64,000 nucleotides of DNA from Clusia tigrina (lineage: Eukaryota > Arthropoda > Insecta > Diptera > Clusiidae): the NCBI GenBank assembly GCA_920105625.2, contig OV050030.1:93750652-93814651 (forward strand). The letters are read 5' to 3'. The notes beneath the pieces are model-generated. The model saw nothing but the letters and a program-made list of their open reading frames with translations. It did no database searches and was not told where the DNA came from. This document shows, one piece after another, positions 1-10,462 of the stretch; the first letter of the stretch is position 1; every line of letters starts with the position of its first letter. The position numbers and the translations under genes are program-made.

Positions 1-1576
1 AAAACCATTGAAGGGAAAAGTCGTGAGCTACGTCGATGAGGTCATAGTTGGGTCGAATACATTTGAAGAAGGCCTAAAGAATTTGGAAGAGTTTTAAAAA
101 TTATACAGCGAGAAGGTCTTACACTAAGAGTCTCAAAATGTTTCTTTATGAAAAACAATGTAACATTTTTGGGTCATGAACTAGACGAACATGGAATAAA
201 ACCCGATCGTATTAAAACCATCGCCATAAAAGAATTTCCAACACCAACTAATGTCACGGAAATAAGACGTTTTCTAGGCTATACTTCCGTAAATTTGTGG
301 AGAATTATGCTGAGATTGCTTCACCGCTGACAAGGCTAACGAGAAAGGACGTCTCATTCAATTGGTGCCATGATTGTGAAGATGCTTTTAGAACGATGAC
401 GAAAATAATTAGCAGTGAACCTGTTTTAGGAATCTACAATATGGGGAAAGAGCAGGAACTCCACACTGACGCAAGCAGTGTAGGGCTGGCAGCAATACTC
501 ATGCAGAGAGAAGATGAACGTACGAAAAGACCAATTGCGTATTTCAGTCGTGTTTGCAGTGATGCTGAAAGTAAATACCATGCTTACGAATTAGAAATAT
601 TGGCGTTAGTCGAAGCGTGCGAGCGGTTTCGAATGTTCCTACTGGGCAAAGATTTCTTTATTTATACTGATTGTGCAGCTATTTCGAGCATGAAAGCCAC
701 AACACCTATGGTTCCACGAGTGTCACGGTGGTTATTAAAGTTGCTCGAGTACGAGTATACTGCATGTCACCGTCCAGGGAAACAAATGTCTCACGTCGAT
801 GCAATGACACGTTATTCGATCATAGTCCCAGTCAAGTCAACGAAAACAAAACCAGTATTGGATGCACTTGACCACATCACATTGTATTTTGGTTTGCCAA
901 ATAGGATCGTCACCGATAGAGGTTCGGCATTTACATCAACAATATTCGGCAAATATTGCAATATGAATGAAATTCAGCATATAAAGGTTGCTGTACGTAC
1001 ACCGCGAGCCAACGGTCTTGCTGAAAGGATCAATCAGTCTGTATTGTCATACTTGAGAACGTCAACCAACTCAAAAGATTGGGACACTGAATTGCGCAAT
1101 GTGCAGTGGAAGTTGATGTCATCTATGATTTTCCATTGAAGGACATCAGCGCTAATAAATTGCTATCTGCCACTCACGAGGACAATTTCGATAAGGACAA
1201 GATGACGCCAAGCGACCGAAGAAACGAAGCTATTGGGAATATTTCGGCGGCTCGAGAAAAGTGGAAAATTCGATTCGATGCAAAGCACAAAGAGCCACAC
1301 CAGTACCAGGAGGACGATCTCGTTCTGATAGAAAGTGCGATGCCTAGCACAGGAGAATCCCGAAAACTAGACAAAAAGTATAGAGGTCCATACGCTATTG
1401 CCAAGGTATTACGGTTCGACAGATACGTTGTTGAGGACATTGTGGGTGCCCCAAGGAATCAACGTAAGTTTAGCACTGTAGCTAGCAGCGACAAATTGAA
1501 GCCATGGTGTGCACTATTCCCTGAAATTGATGATGATGTACATACTGACATAGACGAAGAGGAGCAATATATATAA
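1..1576 (+). pseudogene. pol: Dead pol fragment: RT end, RNase H, deleted integrase
   Basis: The reading frame is broken several times. RT ends in a premature stop near 96, where a one-base loss in a GAAGAG(G)TT context ends the frame after residues NLEEF. A second break near 280 follows FLGY. RNase H (about 297-800) is recognisable by HTDASSVG, YFSRV, YHAYELE and YTDC. At about 806 the RNase H end (VDAMTR) runs directly into the middle of the integrase core (YSIIVPVKS). The zinc-binding HHCC domain and the first catalytic Asp are therefore missing, while the second Asp (VTDRGSAF) and the Glu (LAERINQS) remain. The GPY/F-type C-terminal domain (KKYRGPYAI) is in another frame at 1106-1576. All these breaks recur in units B and C. 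Confidence 0.88.
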
Positions 1577-1608
1577 CTCGAGGACGAGCTTCATCAGGAT
1601 GGACGAGC

Positions 1609-1724
1609 TGTCATCTTATTTTATTTCTATGCTCCTATGTTTTCGAACTTATTATAAACTTTACTCACATTTTGACATTTCCTTTTTACCATAAAAGAGC
1701 ACACGATAATTAGTGCTCAGTCCT
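1609..1724 (+). repeat. Truncated 3' LTR of G-plus, unit A
   Basis: The sequence starts with TGTCATC and follows the first 116 bp of the full LTR at 6088-6416, with a small internal gap. It stops abruptly where the minus-strand E2 protease begins. The same truncation point occurs in all three units. Confidence 0.85.
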
Positions 1725-2048
1725 ATTAATCGGTCGAAGTAGTTGTGGAATTTAAAAATTAAAAAGGTCATGTTGCCTGAGTCATTAAAGTCGGAGAAGA
1801 TTGGCAAAGTAATTGTTTTGTCTATTTGGTAACTGTTCAGAACTGATTGTATTTGATTTGCAATTCTTTTGAAACTGTAACTCAATGAATTCAGGGCTGA
1901 TAAAAGAAGATGATGCGCCTGTATCTATTAAAAATCTTAGGGGATGCCCAAATGGGGATGAGATGTTAATATATGGTAGGGTGTATCCGTGCGTATTTTC
2001 GTCTAAGTAACCCGTTGTTTCGAGGCAGGCATTCGAAAATTTTGACAA
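1725..2048 (-). pseudogene. E2 aspartic protease fragment, unit A
   Basis: The minus-strand frame contains FLIDTGASSSFIS, the aspartic protease active-site motif of Gypsy elements, preceded by GHPLR. The rest of the protease continues in a shifted frame (SDFNDSGNMTFLIF) and is cut at the junction with the G-plus LTR. No RT follows. Confidence 0.8.
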
Positions 2049-2096
2049 TGGTCAATGTTGTCATTATTTTTTTCTTCCTCTTCTATTTGTCCCGTC

Positions 2097-2710
2097 TTAG
2101 TTACAAGCTTTTTCTTGCAATTCACATTGTGTAATTACAGTATTAGGCTTTATATAAATCGATCCTGAAGTCTGGTTTGAATTCCTGGACATAGTTGAGT
2201 TTTTTATGTTGGTGTATCCAGTCCGAGTATCCATGGGTTCGTATTTCCGTTTTTGACTGAAGTTACTCAAGCCAAAACTGGTATCCATTACTTCGTGTTT
2301 GGATTGGTAATTTCTATTGAAAGGGTTTGAATTGAAGGGTCTTTGGTTTTTCATATTATTATTCTGACTTTGGAAATTCAGGTTAAATTGGGGATATCTT
2401 GTTCTAGTATAATTTTCGCTGTACCTAATTATATTATGTCTTGGGTATGAAAATATTTTGCTCCTTTATACAAAATGCCAGTGAAGTTGCTAGTGTCTGT
2501 TCCCTGGATGTATAAAATAATCTCTTCTACATTATTTATGAACTCATAGAGAGTTCTAGGGTTGCCATGGAATTTTGCTAAATCTCTGATTGCATCGGGA
2601 ATTCTAAGTGAATTGAAAATATCTACTGGATGCATATCATTTCTGGCTGCGTTAGCCGAAGGGCCTGGGCGTGGATTAGTTTTCATTACATTTGTTTGGT
2701 CGAGTTCCAT
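2097..2710 (-). pseudogene. gag: E2 gag remnant, unit A
   Basis: A true ATG at 2710 starts a 93-codon frame (MELDQTNVMK; later RIPDAIRDLAKFHGNPRTLYEF). This resembles the N-terminal matrix/capsid start of errantiviral Gag, compare REFSGAPGEFNSW in the E1 Gag. A second minus-strand frame at 2354-2097 holds an NPF-rich, PMDT-containing tail without a CCHC zinc knuckle. Most of the capsid region between them is missing. The leader between the primer-binding site and the ATG is only about 100 bp. Confidence 0.7.
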
Positions 2711-2824
2711 TATGTATTCCCAACCATCTAAAAGAATTTTTTTTTTTTTTATAAGGAGAGTGATTGTGTAGAGTTGTCTGGAATTGAAGTTAGGATTCGA
2801 TCGTTAGGGACCGAAAACTGCGCC

Positions 2825-3152
2825 AGTTACGAAGTTAAATAAAACAACCTTTCCACTTCACAATCAATTTTGTAATAATCCCCAATTAATTCAAAGTTCA
2901 AGTATTTATATCGTAAAATATGCTTATTCTAAAGAAATTAATTTCATGAATTTACATTGAATTTTAGTTGGATGATTATTGGGAATTTAAATTGGAGATT
3001 TTACAAAGAATTTTATGCTGGATGATTTTATAGTGAATTTGAATCTGTTGTTTTTAATTTGAATATGAATTGGATGATTTTACAAAGAATTTGATGCTGA
3101 TGTGGCTGCTGCTGTTGGTATTAATATTGTTGTTGTTAGTGTGAATGTAACT
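2825..3152 (-). repeat. E2 LTR, unit A (328 bp)
   Basis: On the minus strand the LTR runs from AGTTACATTC to TTCGTAACT, with inverted ends AGTTAC/GTAACT. It is preceded by the purine run AAGCAGGGAGG (3153-3163) and followed by TGGCGCAG, a primer-binding-site start. These flanks identify a genuine LTR with internal sequence on both sides. Confidence 0.82.
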
Positions 3153-3275
3153 CCTCCCTGCTTAGAGTAGCGCTATGGCCAGAGAGAGCTTGATGTGGTA
3201 GGAGCGATACTACTTTCTGGTTGGAATATTGTTTCGTTTCTGCCCATGTCATTGGAGGTGCATCTCCTAGTGTCT

Positions 3276-3548
3276 TCATTTGAGAGTAGGCTGCTGATTC
3301 ATGTTAATTTTTTGGTTTCTTCTTGTTTTATGGAAATCGTGCAGTAATCGGTGTTTTCTACCTGGGGCAAGTTTTGTTCGAATATATTCTTCATTATATA
3401 ATATATACGGTGTTGTGTCATTAATAGGTTGTGTAATTATGTGAAGTATTTGATAAATTTTCGTTTCGACTATTGGTCTAAATATTATTTTTGTAAAAAT
3501 ATAATAGGCTTTGAGGTTTATTAATTCATAAAAGTTTTTGTCTGGCAT
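3276..3548 (-). pseudogene. env: Probable E2 env remnant, unit A
   Basis: A 90-codon minus-strand frame includes FRPIVETKIYQILHI and TQPINDTTPYILYNEEYI. It lies between a recognisable pol C-terminus and an LTR, exactly where errantiviruses carry env. The style resembles the extracellular part of errantiviral Env. No signal peptide, furin site or membrane segment remains, so most of the gene is deleted. The call rests mainly on position. Confidence 0.5.
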
Positions 3549-3609
3549 TAAATGGGTGTCTTGTGGGTTCGATTGTCTATGTATTTAATTTAACTCTTTT
3601 GGACTTAGT

Positions 3610-3905
3610 TTTGAATTAATATTTAGTTCTACTTATTCTTTGTTTCCTATTTTCGAATATTTTTTCCTTTTTTGTTTTTACTTTATGTAGTTTTTTGTTT
3701 GTTGTTGTTATAAGAGTTAGTTTGTTGTTTTGTTTGATTTTATGTTTAGTGAATCTAGGAGTGATTTTGTTTCGTCTGGATTCTTTTCTGAAAACCTCGT
3801 TATGGGTTCAAAATTTTCGTGGTTTGTTCTATTCTTGTTAAGTTTGTCTATTCTTTTACAGGTTTCTGTTTCTAACTTTTGGGTGCTTAGGTTTTGGCCA
3901 CTACT
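3610..3905 (-). pseudogene. pol: E2 pol C-terminal tail, unit A
   Basis: Two overlapping minus-strand frames (LETETCKRIDKLNKNRTNHE, then EVFRKESRRNKITPRFTKH and TTTNKKLHK) align motif by motif with the end of the E1 Pol (YHNKNKHDPKQYLPG, IIFVKRNRRLGTKLSKPF, VTDTGRIVHKS). This is the region after the integrase core. A frameshift lies near 3800. Similarity ends near 3905. Confidence 0.65.
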
Positions 3906-4260
3906 GTAGGTAAAGGGTATTTCGTAGTCGGTCCAACCCGACTTTAGACTTCTTTATTCGTTTTTTGTTGATGAGTGTCAGCGACACTAATTTTAGTTAT
4001 GTTCTTATTGGTTTTTCAAGATTTTGTGAATTTTACTCTTCACACTTTTCACTTTTAATTTATACTAGGCGTATTTGATTCATATCTTGTATCGAGCTCG
4101 TATCGAAGTGGTATACTTGGCAGCACTCTTTCAAAAAAAGCACTGAGAAATAAAAAATCCCAGGAAAATTTTCATGAGTAATTTTTAATCTCGTTGGTTT
4201 TCAAGCAATTTTCAATTTTCACGGAGCACGTTTGAAATCGCGTCCGCACAGTTTGAAATA
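3906..4260. other. Unassigned 355-bp segment, unit A
   Basis: There is no credible reading frame. It contains a short inverted repeat (GTCGG TCCAAC CCGAC near 3931-3946) and AT-rich sequence. It lies between the E2 pol tail and the non-LTR RT fragment and is repeated in units B and C. It may be a piece of a further element that I cannot identify. Confidence 0.6.
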
Positions 4261-5290
4261 ATTAAACATAGAAAACACAATCAATGAGCGAAACTTTAAC
4301 AAAGCACAACACGCCTATCTTAAAGGCAAATCAGTGGATACTGCTCCTCATGAAGTGGTTAGTTACATTGAAACAGGTGAACATGTGAAAAAATATGTTT
4401 TCGGCGCCTTCATAGACATTGAAGGTGCCTTCAACAACGTGGAGCTTAATTCAATAATTTCGGCACTGGAGTGTATTGGGGCGGATGACGATGGTTCAAT
4501 GGACCCAGAATATGTTGTAACATAGATTCATCAGCTCATCTGGATCTGGATAATAGGAAAGGAGTTACAAGACGAACTCCACAGGGCGGTGCTTTATCAC
4601 CGATTCTGTGGAATCGTGTTTTTAACGAAATTCTCTCTAAGTTAGAAAGAGCTAGGATAAAGGTAGTTGCTTATGCGGATGACGTTGTAAACTTGATAAA
4701 AGGAAAATGTATTCCCATAATCAGCGAACTGATAATCTTTGCAATTTGGAGCGATCGGCAAAGCGAAATGGCCTTGGAGTCAATTCTAATAAGACGGAAC
4801 TAGTTTTGTTCACAAGGAAATACAAGATACCAGTGTTAATCTACTATCGATAGTTGGTACTACAGTAAATCGTGGAGAGATCGGCAAAACGAAACGGTCT
4901 TGGATTTAATTCTAATAAGACGGAACTAGTTTTGTTCACTAGGAAATACAAGATACCAGTGTTCAGACTACCATCGATAGGTGGTACAACACTAAATATT
5001 GTGAAGGAGCCGAAATACTTGGGTATCCTCGACTCCAAGCTCTCATGGAAGAGAAACGTGGAGGAGAGGTCTAGGAAGGCTCTATGTGCTTTTTACACAA
5101 GTAACAGAACCTTTGGGAAACAACCGGGACAAATCCATATATCGTGGATGTGCACGGAGGTAGTAAGACCTATTATATTGTACGGGGCACTGGTGTGGTA
5201 GGAAGCCACAAACACACCGTTGTTAATAAACAAGCTCCGTAAGGTATAAAGGCGCGCATGCCTATACATTAAGAGTGCAGCAGCAAAAGG
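4261..5290 (+). pseudogene. Non-LTR retrotransposon RT fragment, unit A
   Basis: The translation in broken frames contains QHAYLKGKSVDTA, FIDIEGAFNN, RRTPQGGALSPILWN, AYADDV (the RT catalytic motif), LVLFTRKYKIP, EPKYLGILDSKLSW and VVRPIILYGALVW. These are successive RT motifs of an APE-type insect non-LTR element, possibly LOA/I-like (tentative). The first part of RT is missing. Stops and frameshifts occur near 4525 and throughout. A stretch of about 126 bp is present twice in a diverged form (about 4753 and 4879). Confidence 0.85.
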
Positions 5291-5363
5291 AATACTTACA
5301 ATTAGGGAATGTGACAAGAAATTTTTCTCAGGACTATTTTGGAGAAAAAACAACAAATAAAAA

Positions 5364-5367
<4 letters not shown>

Positions 5368-5402
<35 letters not shown>

Positions 5403-5405
5403 CTC

Positions 5406-5470
<65 letters not shown>
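5368..5470. repeat. (TA)n microsatellite, unit A/B boundary
   Basis: About 100 bp of TA dinucleotides, interrupted once by CTCG near 5405. It sits where the RT fragment ends and the APE fragment of the next unit begins, so it marks a tandem-unit boundary. Confidence 0.95.
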
Positions 5471-5475
<5 letters not shown>

Positions 5476-6087
5476 TCAGCATTGATTATATTCAAGCCAC
5501 AAGTATTATACTTGAAGAATATGTAAGTGGACTAATAATATCAGCATTCTACTGCCCACCAGACACAATATAGAGGAAGGCAAATATAAGCACTTTTTGG
5601 TACTCTCGGTAATCAATTTATCGCCGCTGGAGATTTCAATTTCAAGCATACGCATTGGGCTCTCGCCTAGTAACTCCAAAGGGGAGAAAGCTATTATCAA
5701 TGATAACTAAACTAAGGCTGGACGTTTTATCTTGTGGCAGCCCCACAATTTCACCTACAGATAAAGGTAAGATACCAGACTTCATAGACTTCGGAGTGTC
5801 TAAAGGTTTACACAACATTCACTCCCATGTACAACCATAGCTAGATCTGTGCTCGGATCATACTCCGACAATAATAACACTCAAATCCCAAACATTGTCG
5901 AAAAGAGACTATAAAATGGCCCTAGCTTCCAAGCAAACGGATTGGTTGAAATATAAAATGTACATCAGCTCGCATCTGAATCTGTCTGTATCCTTAAAAA
6001 CAGACCAAGAAATAAATGCAGCTGTGTATGCATTCATAGAATTGTTATCCCAAGCGGCGAAGGTAGCTACCCCGCCCTATAAACCTG
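5471..6087 (+). pseudogene. Non-LTR APE endonuclease fragment, unit B
   Basis: Frames shift, but the APE endonuclease C-terminal half is clear: LIISAFYCPPDT, then AGDFNFKHTHWGSRL (spread over two frames), and SDHTPTIITL, the conserved SDH catalytic motif. The linker that follows (INAAVYAFIELLSQAAKVATPPYKP) is typical of these elements. It is cut by the G-plus LTR at 6088. The RT of the same element reappears at 12627, after the nested LTR elements. Confidence 0.82.
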
Positions 6088-6416
6088 TGTCATCTTATTT
6101 TATTTCTATGCTCCTATGTTTTCGATCTTATTATAAACTGGCAACTCTTTCTTTTGTTTACTCACATTTTGAAATTTCCTTTTTGCCATAAAAGAGCACA
6201 CGATCATTAGTGCTCAGTTCTCGTTTTGCATTCAAGCCGATCGGATCGTTGTCTACAATTCAACAATACTTCACATACACATTTAACACTTACATATCTC
6301 TTTGTATCTTAATTACTAAATAAACATTTATTAACTTTTCGTGAATGGGTTTTAATGTCAAGGGCAAATCGTGGTAAGATTTCGCGTCTTCATCCAACTC
6401 GACCATCCGTGTGACA
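6088..6416 (+). repeat. 5' LTR of G-plus, unit B (329 bp)
   Basis: It runs from TGTCATC to GTGTGACA, with inverted ends TGTCA/TGACA. AATAAA occurs near 6319. It is followed by ATTTTCAGAAGTGGGAT, whose TTCAGAAGTGGGAT core also directly follows the 5' LTR of the G-minus element, suggesting a shared tRNA primer. Confidence 0.85.
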
Positions 6417-6528
6417 ATTTTCAGAAGTGGGATAAGAGAATCGTCGACATTAATAGAAAAAATAAAGTGTATGTGATAAGACGAAAAGAAAAAAAAAAAG
6501 AAACGGTTGTGAAATAAGCGGGCGTCTT

Positions 6529-7500
6529 ATGGATAAGTGGACAATCGTTCAGCTTAAGAAAAAGTTACGCGAAATCGAAAGGAATTTGATGGAGAAATTG
6601 AGGGGTGACGTTGAGCGTGTTCAGCGGACTATGGAGTCGCTCACTCATCAGTTTCAAACTTATTCAACGAGGACGGCGACGATGGGTCCAAACGCCGCGC
6701 AAGTGTAGAACTCTGTTGCAGAGATATTCAAAAATGTAACCGTCGCATCGGAGCATCAAAAACCACCACCATTCTCATTGAATAACGACAACGAAGCAAA
6801 TGAGAGGGAGAGAAAAATCTAACAGGCTGATGATTTGTTGACATGTTTTAATTCTGATGTGCTTGTTGCTAGAACAAACATTGAGGGTGCGCCGACAGCA
6901 AACAGTAACGTATGTGAAGGCCATGTAGCAACAAACAGACGAGGAGAGTCCAATGTGTTGATAGACACTAATATGCCACAGCAAGCGAATGTGCTCGACA
7001 TTAATGTCTATGAGCAACAACAACGTACAGTGCCAATGTATACAACAGAGGAGCTCAGTCGTGTTAATATGAGGCAAAGATCAGACTTGCTTGTGTAGGC
7101 AACAACAGTGACGTCACCAGCCGTTGGAATAAATATGCAAAAGATGTTTAGACCTACGATGAGTTCTATGAACGCAACAGCAACGTCATATGAGCCCAAT
7201 GAGCGTGTTTTTAAAATTTGTGATGAGTTAAAACGAATTTGAACAGTAATCAATCACCATTCAGTATAAATAACAATTTTAGTGTGCGAGAAATTATTGA
7301 AGTTTTGCCAACATTCGACCCTAATAATGACGTTATTACTTCGGTCAGAAATAATGGGAAAAAAGAAAACGACAATAACGTGAGTAAAACAAAAACTAAA
7401 TCGGGTATTCCATGTTATAATTGTCGGGAAATTGGACATACGAGTATATCCCGAAATTGTCCAAAACCCCAACGAAAACCTCGAGAACCGATCAATGCTA
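6529..7500 (+). pseudogene. gag: G-plus gag remnant, unit B
   Basis: An ATG at 6529 starts MDKWTIVQLKKKLREIER, which resembles the SAP-like N-terminus of the G-minus Gag, but TAG at 6706 stops it after 59 codons. Further pieces follow in other frames (6835-7098, then from 7239). The zinc knuckle CYNCREIGHTSISRNC lies at about 7411-7460. Relative to unit C, 450 bp encoding the capsid core are deleted in frame. Confidence 0.75.
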
Positions 7501-7840
7501 TTGATAATGTGAAAATGATAACAAAGTGTATCAAACTTAATGAAGGACAATTCGAACCATTAGTGGATTCGGGAAGTGCCGTGTCACTAGTAAAACATTC
7601 TGTTGAAAAACTCAATTGACACGTCGAACAGTGCTGTAGATCATTACAAGGTTTTGCTGGAGGTGAATATAAATGCGTGGAAAAAATAAACGTTAAAGTA
7701 ACAATCGATGAACAGTGCTATGACTTCGAACTATTTGTTGTTAATGATAAAATAATGACATGTGATGTTTTAATTGGACTAGACATTTTGTCAAATGGTC
7801 TTGTGGTAATCGAAAATGGAAATGCCAAGTTTACGCTATA
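7501..7840 (+). pseudogene. G-plus protease remnant, unit B
   Basis: The frame after the zinc knuckle contains LVDSGSAVSLVKHSV, a Gypsy aspartic protease active site. It is broken by a stop at 7617. The second half continues to about 7840 (FELFVVNDKIM, VLIGLDILSNGL), including the usual I-G-L-D block near the end of the protease. Confidence 0.75.
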
Positions 7841-9974
7841 AATGACATTAATATACGGTACGGTGAAAATCTAAAATCTGACGAAAAGAATAAACTTGTT
7901 CGGTTACTAAGTGAACACTTGAATTGTTTTGGCGAAAATTTAAATGAACTCGGGAAATGTAGCGGGATGAAAATGGAGATTTCGGTCACATCACCTAAGC
8001 CAGTTTCAAGGAAAGCATACGCAATACCGATCCCAAAACAAGTGGTTGACCGATTCGTGAATGAACTTTTAGATTTGAATATTATACGTCCGTGGTCATC
8101 AGTATATGCATCGCCAATTGTACTTGTACCTAAGGCAAACGGTGAAGACCGGTTATGTGTGGATTACCGAGCGTTAAATGCGGTAACTGAAAAACAACCA
8201 TGGCTAATGCCTACGGTCGATGGTGTGCTGTCAACATTATCAGGTAAAAAGTATTTTACGACACTCGACATGATGTCTGGGTATTACCAAATTGAGATTA
8301 AGGTGCGATCGGAAATGTTTACTGCCTTCATCACCCCCAACGGTCATTTTGAATTCAATCGGATGGCTTTTGGGCTGAAAAATGCTCCATGCGTGTTCCA
8401 GAAAATGATGATGACTATGGTAAAACCATTGAAGGGAAAAGTCGTGAGCTACGTCGATGAGGTCATAGTTGGGTCGAATACATTTGAAGAAGGCCTAAAG
8501 AATTTGGAAGAGTTTTAAACATTATACAGCGAGAAGGTCTTACACTAAGAGTCTCAAAATGTTTCTTTATGAAAAACAATGTAACATTTTTGGGTCATGA
8601 ACTAGACGAACATCGAATAAAACCCGGTCGTATTAAAACCATCGCCATAAAAGAATTTCCAACACCAACTAATGTCACGGAAATAAGACGTTTTCTAGGC
8701 TATACTTCCGTAAATTTGTGGAGAATTATGCTGAGATTGCTTCACCGCTGACAAGGCTAACGAGAAAGGACGTCTCATTCAATTGGTGCCATGATTGTGA
8801 AGATGCTTTTAGAACGATGACGAAAATAATTAGCAGTGAACCTGTTTTAGGAATCTACAATATGGGGAAAGAGCAGGAACTCCACACTGACGCAAGCAGT
8901 GTAGGGCTGGCAGCAATACTCATGCAGAGAGAAGATGAACGTACGAAAAGACCAATTGCGTATTTCAGTCGTGTTTGCAGTGATGCTGAAAGTAAATACC
9001 ATGCTTACGAATTAGAAATATTGGCGTTAGTCCAAGCGTGCGAGCGGTTTCGAATGTTCCTGAAAGCCACAACACCTATGGTTCCACGAGTGTCACGGTG
9101 GTTATTAAAGTTGCTCGAGTACGAGTATACTGCATGTCACCGTCCAGGGAAACAAATGTCTCACGTCGATGCAATGACACGTTATTCGATCATAGTCCCA
9201 GTCAAGTCAACGAAAACAAAACCAGTATTGGATGCACTTGACCACCTCACATTGTATTTTGGTTTGCCAAATAGGATCGTCACCGATAGAGGTTCGGCAT
9301 TTACATCAACAATATTCGGCGAATATTGCAATATGAATGAAATTCAGCATATAAAGGTTGCTGTACGTACACCGCGAGCCAACGGTCTTGCTGAAAGGAT
9401 CAATCAGTCTGTATTGTCATACTTGAGAACGTCAACCAACTCAAAAGATTGGGACACTGAATTGCGGAATGTGCAGTGGAAGTTGATGTCATCTATGATT
9501 TTCCATTGAAGGACATCAGCGCTAATAAATTGCTATCTGCCACTCACGAGGACAATTTCGATAAGGACAAGCTGAGGCCAAGCGACCGAAGAAACGAATT
9601 GGGAATATTTCGGCGGCTCGAGAAAAGTGGAAAATTCGATTCGATGCAAAGCACAAAGAGCCACACCAGTACCAGGAGGGCGATCTCGTTCTGATAGAAA
9701 GTGCGATGCCTAGCACAGGAGAATCCCGAAAACTAGACAAAAAGTATAGAGGTCCATACGCTATTGTCAAGGTATTACGGTTCGACAGATACGTTGTTGA
9801 GGACATTGTGGGTGCCGCAAGGAATCAACGTAAGTTTAGCACTGTAGCTAGCAGCGACAAATTGAAGCCATGGTGTGCACTATTCCCTGAAATTGATGAT
9901 GATGTACATACTGGCATAGACGAAGAGGAGCAATATATACAACTCGAGGACGAGCTTCATCAGGATGGACGAGC
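7841..9974 (+). pseudogene. pol: G-plus pol remnant, unit B: RT, RNase H, deleted integrase
   Basis: RT at 7919-8518 has DYRALNAVTEKQPW, TTLDMMSGYYQI, FGLKNAPCVFQ and a YVDEV box in place of YVDD, so the second catalytic Asp is Glu. The frame breaks at 8516 and near 8700. RNase H (8718 onward) keeps HTDASSVG but has lost the YTDC block through a 51-bp deletion. Integrase lacks HHCC and the first Asp. The GPY/F domain at 9706 onward is in a different frame. Pol could not give a working enzyme. Confidence 0.88.
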
Positions 9975-10090
9975 TGTCATCTTATTTTATTTCTATGCTC
10001 CTATGTTTTCGAACTTATTATAAACTTTACTCACATTTTGACATTTCCTTTTTACCATAAAAGAGCACACGATCATTAGTGCTCAGTCCT
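9975..10090 (+). repeat. Truncated 3' LTR of G-plus, unit B
   Basis: It starts with TGTCATC directly after the CAGGATGGACGAGC segment that precedes the LTR in all copies. It is cut at the same base as in unit A. Confidence 0.85.
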
Positions 10091-10414
10091 ATTAATCGGC
10101 CGAAGTAGTTGTGGAATTTAAAAATTAAAAAGGTCATGTTGCCTGAGTCATTAAAGTCGGAGAAGATTGGCAAAGTAATTGTTTTGTCTATTTGGTAACT
10201 GTTCAGAACTGATTGTATTTGATTTGCAATTCTTTTGAAACTGTAACTCAATGAATTCAGGGCTGATAAAAGAAGATGATGCGCCTGTATCTATTAAAAA
10301 TCTTAGGGGATGCCCAAATGGGGATGAGATGTTAATATATGGAAGGGTGTATCCGTGCGTATTTTCGTCTAAGTAACCCGTTGTTTCGAGGCAGGCATTC
10401 GAAAATTTTGACAA
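10091..10414 (-). pseudogene. E2 protease fragment, unit B
   Basis: Carries the same IDTGASSS active-site motif, frameshift and left truncation as the unit A copy. Confidence 0.8.
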
Positions 10415-10462
10415 TGGTCAATGTTGTCATTATTTTCTTCTTCCTCTTCTATTTGTCCCGTC

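Larger units (their letters stand above)
1..1724 (+). mobile_element. G-plus Gypsy-type LTR retrotransposon, unit A (3' part)
   Basis: This is the 3' part of a Gypsy-type LTR retrotransposon whose 5' part lies left of the window. It holds the end of RT, RNase H, a deleted integrase and the first 116 bp of the 3' LTR. The same element recurs at 6088-10090 and from 14411. I compare it with mdg3-like elements because its primer-binding and pre-LTR motifs match those of the intact element at 18747-24502. The clade assignment is inference. Confidence 0.85.
1725..3905 (-). mobile_element. E2 errantivirus fragment, unit A: pol tail-env-LTR-gag-PR
   Basis: Read on the minus strand, the order is the pol C-terminus (3905-3610), an env remnant (3548-3276), a polypurine tract, one LTR (3152-2825), a primer-binding site, gag (2710-2097) and protease (2048-1725). 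The 3' end of one provirus and the 5' end of the next thus share one LTR. Both ends are truncated. Confidence 0.75.
6088..10090 (+). mobile_element. G-plus Gypsy-type LTR retrotransposon, unit B
   Basis: The 5' LTR, primer-binding region, gag, PR, RT, RNase H, deleted integrase and a truncated 3' LTR all lie in one orientation inside the non-LTR element. Besides the lesions shared by all units, this copy lacks 450 bp of gag (joint near 7347), 51 bp of RNase H including the YTDC Asp (joint near 9061) and 4 bp near 9598. It is non-autonomous. Confidence 0.9.

Noticed and set aside
4261..6087. RT-before-endonuclease order as a permuted non-LTR element
   Set aside because: Read from TA tract to TA tract, the endonuclease (5471) precedes the RT (12627) with the LTR elements nested between. 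The order is normal and the apparent permutation comes from the tandem repeat.
5471..6087. Captured host AP endonuclease gene
   Set aside because: The linker after the SDH motif and the RT further on match non-LTR retrotransposons, and the frame is broken.
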